Source: a bacterium
GTDB lineage: Bacteria > Pseudomonadota > Gammaproteobacteria > Burkholderiales > Burkholderiaceae_C
Assembly: GCA_030824555.1 (NCBI GenBank)
Contig: JAVBXK010000014.1
Location: 1 to 64,000, forward strand
Reading direction: 5' to 3'
DNA: 64,000 nucleotides
Below are positions 33,266 to 43,572 of the stretch, piece by piece. How positions within the stretch are numbered: position 1 is the stretch's first letter; every line of letters starts with the position of its first letter. The position numbers were made by a program, and so were the translations under genes. The notes under the pieces were generated by a model that was not told where the DNA came from, made no database searches, and saw only the letters and a program-made list of their open reading frames with translations.

Positions 33266-34909
33266 ATGTCCCGAGCCATGCCTGCCCTTGCGCCGTTTGC
33301 GCCCCGCCTGCTGGCGGACTTGAAGTCTTACAGTTTTGCCAAATTCGTGAAAGACATGGGGGCGGGGGCCACCGTCGGGATCGTGGCGCTGCCATTGGCC
33401 ATGGCGTTTGCCATTGCCAGCGGCCTCAAGCCCGAAGCGGGCTTGTGGACGGCCATCATTGCAGGCTTCATCATTTCTGCGCTGGGTGGCTCGTCGGTGC
33501 AGATCGGCGGGCCTGCCGGGGCGTTCATCGTCATCGTGTACGGCATCGTCGAGCGGTACGGTATTGCCAACCTGCTGATTGCCACCGCCAGTGCGGGGGT
33601 GCTGCTGTTCCTGCTGGGCCTGTTCAAGCTGGGCACGCTGGTGCGCTATGTGCCGGTGAGTGTGGTCATTGGGTTCACCAATGGCATTGCCGTGCTGATT
33701 GCGCTGTCGCAGGTGCGCGACTGGCTGGGCCTGAGCATCGCCAAAATGCCTGGCGATTTTTTCAGCCAGATCCATGTGCTGGCCACCAACCTAAGCAGCT
33801 TCAATCTGTACGCCTTTGTGTTGGGCACCTTGTGCGTGCTGGGCCTGGCGGCCTGGCCCAGGTTGTTTGCAGTGGACTCGCGTTTTCGCAAAAAACTTGA
33901 AACGGTGGACACGGTCAGTGCGCTGAATGCCACGTCCCGCATCCCCGCCCCGGTGGTGGCGTTGGTCACGCTGTCTTTGCTGGCCTGGGGCTCGCACTTG
34001 CCGGTTGAAACCATTGGCACGCGGTTTGGTGGCATACCGCAGGGCGTGCCGGGTTTCCAGCTGCCTGATTTTTCATGGGAAACGGTGAAGCAATTGGTCA
34101 CGCCCACGCTGACCATTGCGTTGCTGGGTGCCATCGAGTCGCTGCTGTGTGCCCGTGTGGCCGACCAGCTCAGCGAGTGCCCCAAACACGACCCCAACCA
34201 GGAACTGATGGCCCAGGGCGTGGCCAACTTCGTGGTGCCCTTTTTCGGTGGCATGCCCGCCACCGGCACCATTGCACGCACCGTGACCAACATCCGCGCA
34301 GGCGCCGTGTCGCCAGTGGCGGGCATGGTCCATGCCTTCACGCTGGCATTGGTGGTGCTGGCCGCCGCGCCGCTGGCGGCACACATCCCACTGGCCGTGC
34401 TGGCTGGCGTGCTGTTGTTCGTGGCCTGGAACATGGGCGAGTGGAGCGAGTTTTTGCGCCTGCGCCAGTTCAGCAACCACTACCGCCTGATGCTGATGTC
34501 CACGTTTCTGGTCACCATCGTGTTCGACCTGACGGTGGCAGTTGAACTGGGCCTGGTGCTGGCCATTGTGCTGTTTGTGCGGCGGCAGGCTGCTATTTTT
34601 GTAGCTGAAGAGGTAGCACAGGTAAGCGGTGAGCTGCATTTTCGCATGTATGGATCGTTGTTTTTCGGTGCGATTGCCAAGCTGGACAAGCTGATTGCCG
34701 CCGTTGAAGCGGGCCCACAAGGTGTGGCCGTGCAGCTCGACCTGAGCATGCTGGTGGCCCTGGACACCACGGGCCTGGACGCGATGGAGCAATTGCTGAA
34801 GGCCATTCAGAAAAAAGAGGGTAGCCTGTCGGCCTACTACTTGCAGCCGCAACCACGGTCTTTGATGGAGCGAACGGGGTTCATTCAGCACTTGCACCGG
34901 TGTTCTTGA
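33266..34909 (+). CDS. SulP family anion transporter with C-terminal STAS domain
   Basis: A 547-residue inorganic anion transporter (sulfate, bicarbonate or similar). About 12 membrane helices form the SulP fold, with conserved VGIVALPLAMAFAIASG and GGMPATGTIARTVTNIRAG. The C-terminal STAS domain starts near residue 445 (SGELHFRMYGSLFFGA; LDLSMLVALDTTGLDAMEQ). The start at MSRAMPAL is taken; a Met four codons later is also possible. A short AT-rich insertion (about 34585-34620) sits between the last helix and the STAS domain and looks like the repeat family seen elsewhere. The anion cannot be determined from sequence. Confidence 0.88.
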   Translation: MSRAMPALAPFAPRLLADLKSYSFAKFVKDMGAGATVGIVALPLAMAFAIASGLKPEAGLWTAIIAGFIISALGGSSVQIGGPAGAFIVIVYGIVERYGIANLLIATASAGVLLFLLGLFKLGTLVRYVPVSVVIGFTNGIAVLIALSQVRDWLGLSIAKMPGDFFSQIHVLATNLSSFNLYAFVLGTLCVLGLAAWPRLFAVDSRFRKKLETVDTVSALNATSRIPAPVVALVTLSLLAWGSHLPVETIGTRFGGIPQGVPGFQLPDFSWETVKQLVTPTLTIALLGAIESLLCARVADQLSECPKHDPNQELMAQGVANFVVPFFGGMPATGTIARTVTNIRAGAVSPVAGMVHAFTLALVVLAAAPLAAHIPLAVLAGVLLFVAWNMGEWSEFLRLRQFSNHYRLMLMSTFLVTIVFDLTVAVELGLVLAIVLFVRRQAAIFVAEEVAQVSGELHFRMYGSLFFGAIAKLDKLIAAVEAGPQGVAVQLDLSMLVALDTTGLDAMEQLLKAIQKKEGSLSAYYLQPQPRSLMERTGFIQHLHRCS

Positions 34910-34985
34910 CGATCCACTCTCTAAAATGGACGGTTGCCGCCAGAGCTGCTTTGACCGCAGCGCTTCACCCGGCTTGCGTATTTGG

Positions 34986-35014
34986 TTGACAGCGCTCGAT
35001 TTGGCCCCATAACA
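34986..35014 (+). promoter_or_regulatory. probable sigma-70 promoter of ppsA
   Basis: TTGACA (34986-34991), 17 bp, then ATAACA (35009-35014), about 70 bp before the ppsA start. A consensus -35 with good spacing. Confidence 0.5.
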
Positions 35015-35081
35015 CCCACAACAATGGCCCGACTGACGCTGGCAACACCCCCCGGTTTTTTAACTTAGATGGAGTGTTCCC

Positions 35082-37484
35082 ATGTCTCAACTGTTCAGCC
35101 CGGATGCCCTTGTGGTGCCTTTCGAGCAACTTCGCATGACCGATGTCGAATCGGTCGGCGGAAAAAATGCCAGCCTGGGTGAAATGATTTCACAACTGCC
35201 CACGGGCGTGCGTGTGCCCACGGGCTTCGCCACCACGGCCCATGCGTTCCGCCAGTTCCTGGCATTCGACGGCCTGACCGACCGCATCAACGCCAAGCTA
35301 GATGCGCTCGACACCGAAGACGTGCGTGCCCTGGCCCAGGTGGGTGCCGAGATCCGCGCCATGGTCGAGGCCCAGCCTTTCCCGGCCGACCTGGAAGCCG
35401 CCATCCGCGAAGCGTTCATCACCCTGAGCGCAGGCAATGCGGCCGCCAGCTTTGCCGTGCGCTCGTCGGCCACCGCCGAAGACCTGCCCGACGCCTCGTT
35501 TGCCGGCCAGCAAGAAACGTTTCTGAATGTGGTGGGCATTGAAGAAGTGCTGCACAAAATGAAAGAGGTGTTTGCCAGCCTCTACAACGACCGCGCCATC
35601 AGCTACCGCGTGCACAAGGGCTTTGCCCACGCCGACGTGGCCCTGAGCGCTGGCGTGCAGCGCATGGTGCGCTCCGACCTGGGTGCCGCCGGTGTCATGT
35701 TCACCATCGACACCGAAAGCGGCTTTGAAGACGTGGTGTTCATCACCAGCAGCTACGGCCTTGGCGAAACCGTGGTGCAGGGCGCTGTCAACCCTGACGA
35801 GTTTTACGTGCACAAGCCCATGCTGAAAGCAGGCAAGCGCGCCACCATCCGCCGCAACCTGGGCTCCAAACTCATCCAAATGACCTTCTGCACGGCGGAA
35901 GAAAAAGCTGCAGACGGCCCGCTGAAGGGCAAACTGGTCAAAACGGTGGACGTGCCGGTCGAGCAGCGCAACCGCTTTTCCCTGAGCGATGCCGATGTCG
36001 AGCAACTGGCGCATTACGCGCTGGTGATCGAGCAGCACTATGGCCGCCCCATGGACATCGAGTGGGGCAAAGACGGCACCGACGGCCAGCTGTACATCCT
36101 CCAAGCCCGCCCCGAAACAGTCAAAAGCCAGGCAGGCAACCAGGTGGAACACCGCTACAAGCTCAAGGGCACGAGCACGGTGCTGGCACACGGCCGCGCC
36201 ATCGGGCAAAAAATCGGCACCGGCCCTGTGCGCCTGGTGCACAACATTTCCGAGATGGACAAGGTGCAACCCGGTGACGTCTTGGTCACTGACATGACTG
36301 ACCCCAACTGGGAACCAGTCATGAAGCGCGCCAGTGCCATCGTCACCAACCGCGGTGGCCGCACCTGCCACGCCGCCATCATTGCGCGTGAACTGGGCAT
36401 CCCTGCTGTGGTGGGCTGTGGCAACGCCACCGACCACCTGAGCGACGGCATGCTGGTGACCGTCAGCTGCGCCGAGGGCGACACCGGCCACATCTACGAC
36501 GGCCTGCTGGAAACCGAGGTGACCGAGGTGCGCCGGGGCGAGATGCCCGAGATCGACGTGAAGATCATGATGAACGTGGGTAACCCCCAGCTGGCGTTCG
36601 ACTTCTGCCAGATTCCCAACGGCGGCGTGGGCCTGGCGCGGTTGGAGTTCATCATCAACAACAACATCGGTGTGCACCCCAAAGCCATTCTGGAGTACCC
36701 CAACATCGATGCCGACCTGAAAAAGGCCGTTGAATCGGTGGCACGTGGCCACGCGTCACCGCGCGCGTTCTACGTGGACAAGGTCGCCGAAGGCGTGGCC
36801 ACCATCGCTGCGGCGTTCTGGCCCAAGCCCGTCATCGTTCGCCTGAGTGACTTCAAGAGCAACGAGTACCGCAAGCTCATGGGCGGCAGCCGCTACGAGC
36901 CCGATGAAGAAAACCCCATGCTCGGCTTCCGTGGCGCGGCGCGCTACATCAGCGAAGACTTCCGCGAAGCCTTTGCCATGGAGTGCGAGGCGCTCACCCG
37001 CGTGCGCAACGACATGGGCCTGACCAACGTGCAGGTCATGGTGCCGTTCGTGCGCACCCTGGGCCAGGCCAAAAAGGTCACCGAAATGCTGGCTGAAAAG
37101 GGCCTGGCACGCGGCCAGAACGACTTGAAGGTCATCATGATGTGCGAGGTGCCCAGCAACGCCGTGCTGGCAGAACAGTTCCTGGAATACTTCGACGGCT
37201 TCAGCATTGGCTCCAACGACCTGACCCAGCTCACCCTGGGCCTGGACCGCGACTCGGGCCTGGAGTTGCTGGCGCACGACTTTGACGAGCGCGACCCCGC
37301 CGTCAAGGCCCTGCTGCAACGTGCCATCGGTGCGTGCAAAGCGGCGGGCAAGTACGTGGGCATTTGCGGCCAAGGCCCCAGCGACCACCCCGATCTGGCC
37401 CAGTGGCTGCAGGCCGAGGGCATCAGCTCCATCTCCCTCAACCCCGATTCGGTGGTCGATACCTGGAAATTGTTGGCTGAATAA
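35082..37484 (+). CDS. ppsA: phosphoenolpyruvate synthase
   Basis: Converts pyruvate, ATP and water to PEP, AMP and phosphate, the entry to gluconeogenesis from C2/C3 substrates such as acetate. It has 800 residues, standard size. An N-terminal ATP-grasp domain ([16 protein letters not shown]) is followed by the swivelling phospho-histidine domain with [15 protein letters not shown] and the C-terminal PEP-binding barrel ([42 protein letters not shown] with the catalytic Cys). The regulator PpsR is encoded nearby. A sigma-70-like promoter lies about 70-95 bp upstream. Confidence 0.97.
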   Translation: MSQLFSPDALVVPFEQLRMTDVESVGGKNASLGEMISQLPTGVRVPTGFATTAHAFRQFLAFDGLTDRINAKLDALDTEDVRALAQVGAEIRAMVEAQPFPADLEAAIREAFITLSAGNAAASFAVRSSATAEDLPDASFAGQQETFLNVVGIEEVLHKMKEVFASLYNDRAISYRVHKGFAHADVALSAGVQRMVRSDLGAAGVMFTIDTESGFEDVVFITSSYGLGETVVQGAVNPDEFYVHKPMLKAGKRATIRRNLGSKLIQMTFCTAEEKAADGPLKGKLVKTVDVPVEQRNRFSLSDADVEQLAHYALVIEQHYGRPMDIEWGKDGTDGQLYILQARPETVKSQAGNQVEHRYKLKGTSTVLAHGRAIGQKIGTGPVRLVHNISEMDKVQPGDVLVTDMTDPNWEPVMKRASAIVTNRGGRTCHAAIIARELGIPAVVGCGNATDHLSDGMLVTVSCAEGDTGHIYDGLLETEVTEVRRGEMPEIDVKIMMNVGNPQLAFDFCQIPNGGVGLARLEFIINNNIGVHPKAILEYPNIDADLKKAVESVARGHASPRAFYVDKVAEGVATIAAAFWPKPVIVRLSDFKSNEYRKLMGGSRYEPDEENPMLGFRGAARYISEDFREAFAMECEALTRVRNDMGLTNVQVMVPFVRTLGQAKKVTEMLAEKGLARGQNDLKVIMMCEVPSNAVLAEQFLEYFDGFSIGSNDLTQLTLGLDRDSGLELLAHDFDERDPAVKALLQRAIGACKAAGKYVGICGQGPSDHPDLAQWLQAEGISSISLNPDSVVDTWKLLAE

Positions 37485-37560
37485 GTGCTTGTCGCTTATA
37501 TACGTTAAACAGTTTGCTATCAATATGGCCCTTTGGGGCCATTTTCAATGGGGCAACGCT

Positions 37561-38076
37561 TCAGCGCGAAGGTGCCGCGGCGTCAAACGCGGTGTGCCAG
37601 CTGTCCACACGTTGGCGGTTGACCCAGAAGTCTCTGCGCCCCAGGCGGCTGGCCGAGCGGATGTGGATCAGGCCGCTGGCATCGTCGCGCAGCAGTTCCA
37701 CGTCGTCCACAAACCTCAGCCAGCGTGTGGACGCTTCGGCACGCAGGTAGCCGTCTTGGGTCTGCACCACAGCAACGCCTGGCGTGGCGCTGACAAGTGC
37801 ACACAGCCGCAGCCAGGCTGCCGCCATGGGCTCGCCGGTGGCCGGGCGAAAGGGCTCAACTGTGGCGTAGGCGTGTTGTGGGTGGTCTGGGTACAGGTTT
37901 GCCTGGCTGCTGGCGCTGTTGGGGGTGGGCGACGGCGGAGCCAACCGCCCGTTCACCGCACCCAATGTGGCGTTCGGCTGCCCGCGCAACAGGCCCAGTT
38001 GCGAACTTGCCAAAACAAGAGCTATCAGGCCAATCAGCGCAAGCGCTGAAAGGCAAAAAAGCTTGTGAAATTTCAT
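37561..38076 (-). CDS. DUF1499 family periplasmic or membrane-anchored protein
   Basis: A 171-residue protein with an N-terminal signal or anchor (LFCLSALALIGLIALVLASS) and the DUF1499 core (YLRAEASTRWLRFVDDVELLRDD; GLIHIRSASRLGRRDFWVNRQRV). The function of DUF1499 is unknown. It starts 3 bp after the stop of the HerA-like ATPase and is surely co-transcribed with it. Part of the signal-peptide coding region is locally AT-rich (AAGAGCTATCAGG), like the dispersed repeat. Confidence 0.83.
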   Translation of the reverse strand: MKFHKLFCLSALALIGLIALVLASSQLGLLRGQPNATLGAVNGRLAPPSPTPNSASSQANLYPDHPQHAYATVEPFRPATGEPMAAAWLRLCALVSATPGVAVVQTQDGYLRAEASTRWLRFVDDVELLRDDASGLIHIRSASRLGRRDFWVNRQRVDSWHTAFDAAAPSR

Positions 38077-38079
38077 GTC

Positions 38080-39648
38080 TCAGCGCCGACGGCTGCCACC
38101 CATCAGACTGCCCAGTACGCTCCGCAGGATTTCGCGGCCCACCTGGGTGCCGATGGTGCGCACGGCCGACTTCACCATCGTCTGTGCCAGGCCGTCGCGC
38201 TGGCCGCCGCGCGGGCCGGTGCTGCCAAACAGCACGTCTTTCATGCCGTCCATGAAGCCACCGCCCGCGTCAGCGGGCGCAGCGCCTCCGGTGGCACCAC
38301 CTGCTCCAGCGGTGGGCAACCCGGCCCCACGCCCGGCGGTGTTGCCACCGGCTGGCACCGTGCCACCATTGGCAACCGGTTTGCCTTTGATCAGCTCGTA
38401 GGCCGACTCGCGGTCCAGCGCCTGTTCATACACACCCGCCACCAGCGAGTTGGTCAGCAGGGCTTTGCGCTGTTCGGGCGTGATGGGCCCCAACTGGCCC
38501 GACGGGGGCAGCACGTACGCGCGTTCGGTCACAGCAGGGCGGCCTTTGTCGTCCAGGAAACTCACCAGTGCCTCGCCAACGGCCAGTTCGGTGATGGCCG
38601 CTTCGATGTCCAACCCCGGCTTCTGGCGCATGGTTTGCGCCGTGGCTTTCACGGCTTTCTGGTCGCGCGGGGTGAAGGCGCGCAGCGCGTGCTGCACGCG
38701 GTTGCCCAGCTGGGCCAGCACGCTGTCGGGAATGTCCAGCGAGTTCTGTGTGACGAAGTACACCCCCACGCCTTTGGAGCGCACCAGCCGCACCACCAGC
38801 TCGATGCGCTCGATCAGCGCCTTGGGGGCGTCGGCAAACAGCAGGTGGGCCTCGTCGAAAAAGAACACCAGTTTGGGTTTGTCCAGGTCGCCCACCTCGG
38901 GCAGGGTTTCGAACAGCTCGCTCAGCATCCACAGCAGGAAGGTGGAGTACAGCTTGGGCGAGTTCATCAGCTTGTCGGCCGCCAGGATGTTGATCATGCC
39001 CAGCCCACCGTCGGTTTGCATGAAGTCGGCGATGTTCAGCATGGGCTCGCCGAAGAACACGTCGCCACCTTGCTCCTCCACCTGCATCAGCGCGCGCTGG
39101 ATGGCCCCGATGCTGGCGGCGCTGATGTTGCCGTATTCGGTGGTGAAGTCTTTTGCGTTGTCGCCCACGTGCTGGCACATGGCGCGCAGGTCTTTCATGT
39201 CGAGCAGCAGCATGCCCCGGTCGTCGGCCACCTTGAACACCAGTTGCAACACGCCAGCCTGGGTGTCGTTCAGGTTGAGCATGCGGCTGAGCAGCAAGGG
39301 CCCCAGGTCGCTCACGGTGGCGCGCACGGGGTGGCCTTGCTGGCCAAACACGTCCCACAGCGTGACCGGGAAGGCCTTGGATTCGGGGACGTCCAGCTTG
39401 CGCTCGGCCAGTATCTTGGCCAGTTTGTCGCCCACCTTGCCGGGTTGCGACACACCGGTCAGGTCGCCCTTGATGTCGGCCATGAACACGGGCACGCCCT
39501 TGCGCGAAAACTGTTCGGCCAGCGCCTGCAGCGTGACGGTTTTGCCCGTGCCCGTGGCGCCGGTGATGAGCCCGTGGCGGTTGGCCTTGTCGAGTTGCAG
39601 CACGCATTCTTCGGTGGCATTGCGGGCGATGATCAGCGGTTCGGTCAT
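38080..39648 (-). CDS. HerA-like/DUF853 ATPase (YjgR family)
   Basis: A 522-residue P-loop ATPase of the DUF853/YjgR group. Walker A is [13 protein letters not shown]; Walker B is [14 protein letters not shown]; arginine-finger region and [26 protein letters not shown]-like motif are present (seen as [18 protein letters not shown]). The C-terminus is a Gly/Ala-rich linker and a basic end ([10 protein letters not shown]). Related HerA proteins pump DNA, but the YjgR branch has no established role. The start [13 protein letters not shown] is directly after a promoter-like AT stretch. It overlaps nothing and precedes the DUF1499 gene. Confidence 0.88.
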   Translation of the reverse strand: MTEPLIIARNATEECVLQLDKANRHGLITGATGTGKTVTLQALAEQFSRKGVPVFMADIKGDLTGVSQPGKVGDKLAKILAERKLDVPESKAFPVTLWDVFGQQGHPVRATVSDLGPLLLSRMLNLNDTQAGVLQLVFKVADDRGMLLLDMKDLRAMCQHVGDNAKDFTTEYGNISAASIGAIQRALMQVEEQGGDVFFGEPMLNIADFMQTDGGLGMINILAADKLMNSPKLYSTFLLWMLSELFETLPEVGDLDKPKLVFFFDEAHLLFADAPKALIERIELVVRLVRSKGVGVYFVTQNSLDIPDSVLAQLGNRVQHALRAFTPRDQKAVKATAQTMRQKPGLDIEAAITELAVGEALVSFLDDKGRPAVTERAYVLPPSGQLGPITPEQRKALLTNSLVAGVYEQALDRESAYELIKGKPVANGGTVPAGGNTAGRGAGLPTAGAGGATGGAAPADAGGGFMDGMKDVLFGSTGPRGGQRDGLAQTMVKSAVRTIGTQVGREILRSVLGSLMGGSRRR

Positions 39649-39774
39649 GTTGGCCTCAAAAAGTACAATGTCAGGTTAATTTTTCGGGGTCGCAACGCAC
39701 GGCTGTGACGCGCACAGGCTGCGTCTGTGCGGCGCGACACCCCACCAGCGTATCTCAAACTCAAGAGGCTTTTC

Positions 39775-40500
39775 ATGGCAGGTCATTCCAAATGGGCCAA
39801 CATTCAGCACCGCAAGGGCCGTCAGGACGAAAAGCGCGGCAAGTTGTGGACGCGAGCGATCCGCGAAATTACGGTGGCCGCCCGCACTGGCGGCGGTGAT
39901 CTGAGCGCCAACCCCCGTTTGCGCCTGGCCATCGAAAAGGCCAAAGCCGTCAACCTGCCCGCTGACCGCATCAAGTACAACATCGACAAGGCCACGGGCA
40001 ACCAGGAAGGCGTGCAGTACGAAGAAATTCGCTACGAAGGCTACGGCATCGGTGGCGTGGCCGTCATTTTGGACACCATGACCGACAACCGCGTGCGCAC
40101 CGTGGCCGAAGTGCGCCACGCATTCAGCAAACACGGTGGCAACCTGGGCACCGAAGGCTCGGTGGCGTTCCAGTTCAAGCATTGCGGCCAGCTGGTGTTT
40201 GCCCCCGGCGTGAGCGAAGACAATGTGATGGAAGTGGCCCTGGAAGCCGGTGCCGACGATGTCATCACCGATGACGAAGGTGCCATCGAGGTGCTGACCT
40301 CGCCCCACGACTTCGAAGCCGTGAAAAATGCGCTGGAAGCCGCCGGTTTGGTGCCCGAAATGGCCGAGGTGACCATGCGTGCCGACAACACCATCGACTT
40401 GAGCGGCGAAGACGCCGCCCGCATGCAAAAGCTGCTGGACATCCTGGAAGACCTGGACGACGTGCAAGACGTGTTCCACAACGCCGCGCTGGCACTGTGA
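39775..40500 (+). CDS. yebC: YebC/PmpR family regulator of translation/transcription
   Basis: A 241-residue protein of the YebC/TACO1 family. It starts with the diagnostic [18 protein letters not shown] and includes [16 protein letters not shown] and the acidic C-terminal end. Members help translation through proline stretches or act as DNA-binding regulators. Ribosome site AAGAGG lies 8 bp upstream of the ATG. It is followed by a strong terminator immediately before purD. Confidence 0.95.
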   Translation: MAGHSKWANIQHRKGRQDEKRGKLWTRAIREITVAARTGGGDLSANPRLRLAIEKAKAVNLPADRIKYNIDKATGNQEGVQYEEIRYEGYGIGGVAVILDTMTDNRVRTVAEVRHAFSKHGGNLGTEGSVAFQFKHCGQLVFAPGVSEDNVMEVALEAGADDVITDDEGAIEVLTSPHDFEAVKNALEAAGLVPEMAEVTMRADNTIDLSGEDAARMQKLLDILEDLDDVQDVFHNAALAL

Positions 40501-40573
40501 ACGCAGTGGGCGGCGTGGCCCGCCCCGGCGGCACTGCCTGCCCCGAATAACCTGAAATCAACACTTTGAAGCG

Positions 40574-40599
40574 GACCGCCGGAGAAGGCGGTCTTTTTT
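40574..40599 (+). terminator. intrinsic terminator between yebC and purD
   Basis: GACCGCC-GGAGAA-GGCGGTC followed by six Ts. The purD ATG lies only 5 bases after the T-run, and the only purD-like Shine-Dalgarno sequence (GGAGAAGG) is inside the hairpin. Confidence 0.8.
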
Positions 40600-40603
40600 G
40601 CAC

Positions 40604-41926
40604 ATGAGCCCAGCACAACACCCCCAACTCAACACGCCCACCCTGAACGTCCTGGTGGTCGGCAACGGTGGCCGCGAACATGCCCTGGCCTGGAAGCTGC
40701 ACCAAAGCCCTTCCGTGGCACAGGTGTACGTGGCACCGGGCAACGGTGGCACGGCGCGCGACCAGCGGCTGGTCAGTTTGCCGCAGCTGTCGGCTACCGA
40801 CGTGGTGGGCGTGCGCACCTGGGCGCAGGCCAACGGCATCGGGCTGGTGGTGGTGGGGCCAGAGGCCCCGCTGGCCGCTGGTCTGGTCGATGAACTGCGT
40901 GCCCACGGCGTGCCCGTGTTCGGGCCCACGCAAGCGGCCGCGCAGCTGGAAAGCTCCAAGGCTTTTTCCAAGGCCTTCATGGCCCGCCACGGTATCCCCA
41001 CCGCCGCCTACGACACCTTCACCGACGCCGCCCTGGCGCATGCCTACATTGACAAAATGGGCGCGCCCATCGTCGTCAAGGCCGACGGCCTGGCGGCTGG
41101 CAAAGGCGTGGTGGTGGCCATGTCGCTGGCTGAAGCCCACGAGGCTGTGGACTTCATGTTGGAAGGCAACAAGTTCGGCGTGCAGCACAACGCAGGCGGT
41201 GCGCGCGTGGTCATCGAAGAATTTCTGCAAGGCGAAGAGGCCAGCTTCATCGTAGTGTGTGACGGCAAAACCGTGCTGCCCCTGGCCACCTCGCAAGACC
41301 ACAAGCGCCTGCTCGATGCAGACCAGGGCCCCAACACCGGTGGCATGGGCGCGTACTCGCCCGCACCCGTGGTCACGCCCGCCGTGCACGACAAGGCCAT
41401 GAACGAGGTCATCCTGCCCACCATGGCAGGCATGGCGGCCGATGGCATCCCGTACACCGGTTTCCTGTACGCGGGCCTGATGATCACGCCCGACGGTGCA
41501 GTCAAAACGCTCGAATTCAACTGCCGCATGGGCGACCCCGAAACCCAGCCCATCATGATGCGCCTGCAGTCCGACCTGGCCGCCGTGTTGCTGGCCGCTG
41601 CCAACCAGCAGCTGGCCGGTACCGAGCTGAGCTGGGACAGCCGCTGCGCCCTGGGCGTGGTGCTGGCCGCTGACGGCTACCCGCTCACTCCGCGCAAGGG
41701 CGATGTCATCACCGCGCTGCCGGTCGACACGGCCGATGCCGTGGTGTTCCACGCCGGTACCACGCTGGTGGGTGACGAGTTGCAAACATCCGGTGGCCGC
41801 GTGCTGTGCGCCACGGCACTGGGCGATGGCGTGAAGGCCGCGCAAGAGCGTGCCTATGCGCTGGTTGACCAAGTGGCGTTTGCGGGCATGCAGTTTCGCA
41901 AAGATATTGGCTACCGCGCGCTTTGA
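40604..41926 (+). CDS. purD: phosphoribosylamine-glycine ligase
   Basis: Second step of purine synthesis: phosphoribosylamine, glycine and ATP to GAR. It has 440 residues. N-terminal motif LNVLVVGNGGREHALAWKL, ATP-grasp domain with PIVVKADGLAAGKGVVVA, VVIEEFLQGEEASF and FNCRMGDPETQPI. A 13-residue N-terminal extension precedes the family start because the only plausible initiation codon is ATG 40604. That start has no ribosome site outside the terminator hairpin, so expression may be leaderless, attenuated or the start different. hemF lies 48 bp downstream. Confidence 0.95.
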   Translation: MSPAQHPQLNTPTLNVLVVGNGGREHALAWKLHQSPSVAQVYVAPGNGGTARDQRLVSLPQLSATDVVGVRTWAQANGIGLVVVGPEAPLAAGLVDELRAHGVPVFGPTQAAAQLESSKAFSKAFMARHGIPTAAYDTFTDAALAHAYIDKMGAPIVVKADGLAAGKGVVVAMSLAEAHEAVDFMLEGNKFGVQHNAGGARVVIEEFLQGEEASFIVVCDGKTVLPLATSQDHKRLLDADQGPNTGGMGAYSPAPVVTPAVHDKAMNEVILPTMAGMAADGIPYTGFLYAGLMITPDGAVKTLEFNCRMGDPETQPIMMRLQSDLAAVLLAAANQQLAGTELSWDSRCALGVVLAADGYPLTPRKGDVITALPVDTADAVVFHAGTTLVGDELQTSGGRVLCATALGDGVKAAQERAYALVDQVAFAGMQFRKDIGYRAL

Positions 41927-41974
41927 TTCATTGAACAGTTTGCTATTTATTTGCAGAACGGGCATTGCACGAAC

Positions 41975-42928
41975 ATGAGCACCCCTTCATCACACGCACA
42001 GCCGCTGGTGGCCAGCCAGCAGGCGCAAACGGTTCGCGCCTACCTGACCGATCTGCAAACCCGCATCACCACCGCCATTGCAGCGCTGGACGGCACCGCG
42101 TTTTTGGAAGACGCGTGGACCAAGCCTGCTGGCGAGCGGCTGCAGGGCAGTGGCATCACCCGCATCCTGGAAGGCGGGCCGGTGTTCGAGCGGGCAGGCT
42201 GCGGGTTTTCGCACGTCAGCGGGCCACAGTTGCCGCCATCGGCCACGCAGCACCGCCCTGAACTGGCGGGTGCCCCGTTCGAGGCCATGGGCGTGTCGCT
42301 GGTGTTTCACCCGCGCAACCCGTATGTGCCCACGGTGCACATGAATGTGCGCATGATTGCCGCCACGCCCGTCGGCGGTGGTGAACCGGTCTGCTGGTTC
42401 GGCGGTGGCATGGACCTCACGCCCTACTATGGCTTTGAAGAAGATGCGCAGCACTTCCATACCGTGTGCCGCGACGCATTGGCCCCCTTCGGTGCCGACA
42501 AATACCCCCGCTTCAAAGCCTGGTGTGACGACTATTTCTGCCTGAAGCACCGCAACGAGCAACGTGGCGTGGGCGGCGTGTTTTTCGACGACTTCTCTGA
42601 ACTGGGCTTTGAAGACAGCTTTGCCATGCTGCGTGCGGTGGGCGATGCTTTTCTGACGGCGTACCTGCCCATCGTCGAGCGCCGCCAGGCGCTGCCACAT
42701 GGCGAGCGCGAGCGCGAGTTCCAGCTGTACCGCCGTGGGCGCTATGTCGAGTTCAACCTGGTGTGGGACCGTGGCACGCACTTTGGCCTGCAATCGGGTG
42801 GGCGCACCGAGTCCATTCTGTTGTCGATGCCGCCGCTGGTCAGTTGGGCCTATGCCCGCACGCCCGAAACCGGTACGCCCGAGCACCGCCTGTACACCGA
42901 CTTTCTGGTGCGCAAGGATTGGGTCTGA
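41975..42928 (+). CDS. hemF: oxygen-dependent coproporphyrinogen III oxidase
   Basis: Decarboxylates coproporphyrinogen III to protoporphyrinogen IX using O2. It has 317 residues with family signatures [40 protein letters not shown] and [23 protein letters not shown] (quoted in part). Second gene of purD-hemF-nadD-rsfS-rlmH. The short AT-rich leader resembles the dispersed repeat (GTTTGCTATTTATTTGC). nadD begins 5 bp after its stop. Confidence 0.96.
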   Translation: MSTPSSHAQPLVASQQAQTVRAYLTDLQTRITTAIAALDGTAFLEDAWTKPAGERLQGSGITRILEGGPVFERAGCGFSHVSGPQLPPSATQHRPELAGAPFEAMGVSLVFHPRNPYVPTVHMNVRMIAATPVGGGEPVCWFGGGMDLTPYYGFEEDAQHFHTVCRDALAPFGADKYPRFKAWCDDYFCLKHRNEQRGVGGVFFDDFSELGFEDSFAMLRAVGDAFLTAYLPIVERRQALPHGEREREFQLYRRGRYVEFNLVWDRGTHFGLQSGGRTESILLSMPPLVSWAYARTPETGTPEHRLYTDFLVRKDWV

Positions 42929-42933
42929 CACAG

Positions 42934-43572
42934 GTGCAGTCTGGGCCACGTTTTGGGCTGTACGGGGGCGCGTTCGACCCGCCGCACCTGGGCCACGTGG
43001 CCATGGCGCAAGCGTTCATGGCCCAGTGTGCGTTGAGCCGCCTGTTCGTCGTGCCCACAGGTCAGGCGTGGCACAAACCGTCACGGCTGAGTGCACCGGC
43101 GCACCGCCTGGCCATGAGCCGTTTGGCATTCGACGGCCTCGATCGCACCACGGTCACGGACATAGAACTGGCCCTTGACGGCCCCAGCTACACCATCGAC
43201 ACCCTCACCAAACTGGCACTGCAATACCCCGATGCCAAGTGGTTTCTGCTGATAGGCCAGGACCAGTGGGCGGCCTTCCACACATGGCACCGTTGGGGTG
43301 ACATTGCGAACAGGGTTACCATTGTTGTAGCTGACAGGCTAAATGCAACAAGCGGTGAAGTCGGTTTCAGATCTGAAAACACCTCCCCTGCCGTCAGCGG
43401 GCTGCCAGTGCCCGTGCCCCTTGAATGGCAGCCTGTGGGTGTCAGTTCAACCGAGGTTCGCAGCCTGTTCGCACACCACCCCACACCGGGGCCAGACACT
43501 TCCCATTTGCTACCACACCCGGTCGCAAGCTATATTTCGCAACACCAGCTTTACAACAACACACCCGTATGA
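42934..43572 (+). CDS. nadD: nicotinate-nucleotide adenylyltransferase
   Basis: Makes deamido-NAD from nicotinate mononucleotide and ATP. It has about 212 residues. N-terminal HxGH-type motif GLYGGAFDPPHLGHVAMAQ and the later SSTEVRSL (ISSTxxR variant) are intact, with IGQDQWAAFHTWHRW in the middle. The start is a GTG, and an AAGGA lies 15 bp upstream; TTG 42919 is an alternative. A short AT-rich segment (about 43318-43380) inside the gene resembles the dispersed repeat and adds a variable loop. It overlaps rsfS by 4 bp. Confidence 0.92.
   Translation: MQSGPRFGLYGGAFDPPHLGHVAMAQAFMAQCALSRLFVVPTGQAWHKPSRLSAPAHRLAMSRLAFDGLDRTTVTDIELALDGPSYTIDTLTKLALQYPDAKWFLLIGQDQWAAFHTWHRWGDIANRVTIVVADRLNATSGEVGFRSENTSPAVSGLPVPVPLEWQPVGVSSTEVRSLFAHHPTPGPDTSHLLPHPVASYISQHQLYNNTPV

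Noticed and set aside
35298-36752. Long minus-strand ORF (484 codons) opposite ppsA
   Set aside because: Antisense shadow of ppsA with no family features.
38065-39708. Long plus-strand ORF (547 codons) opposite the HerA-like ATPase
   Set aside because: Shadow frame; the minus strand has clear Walker motifs.
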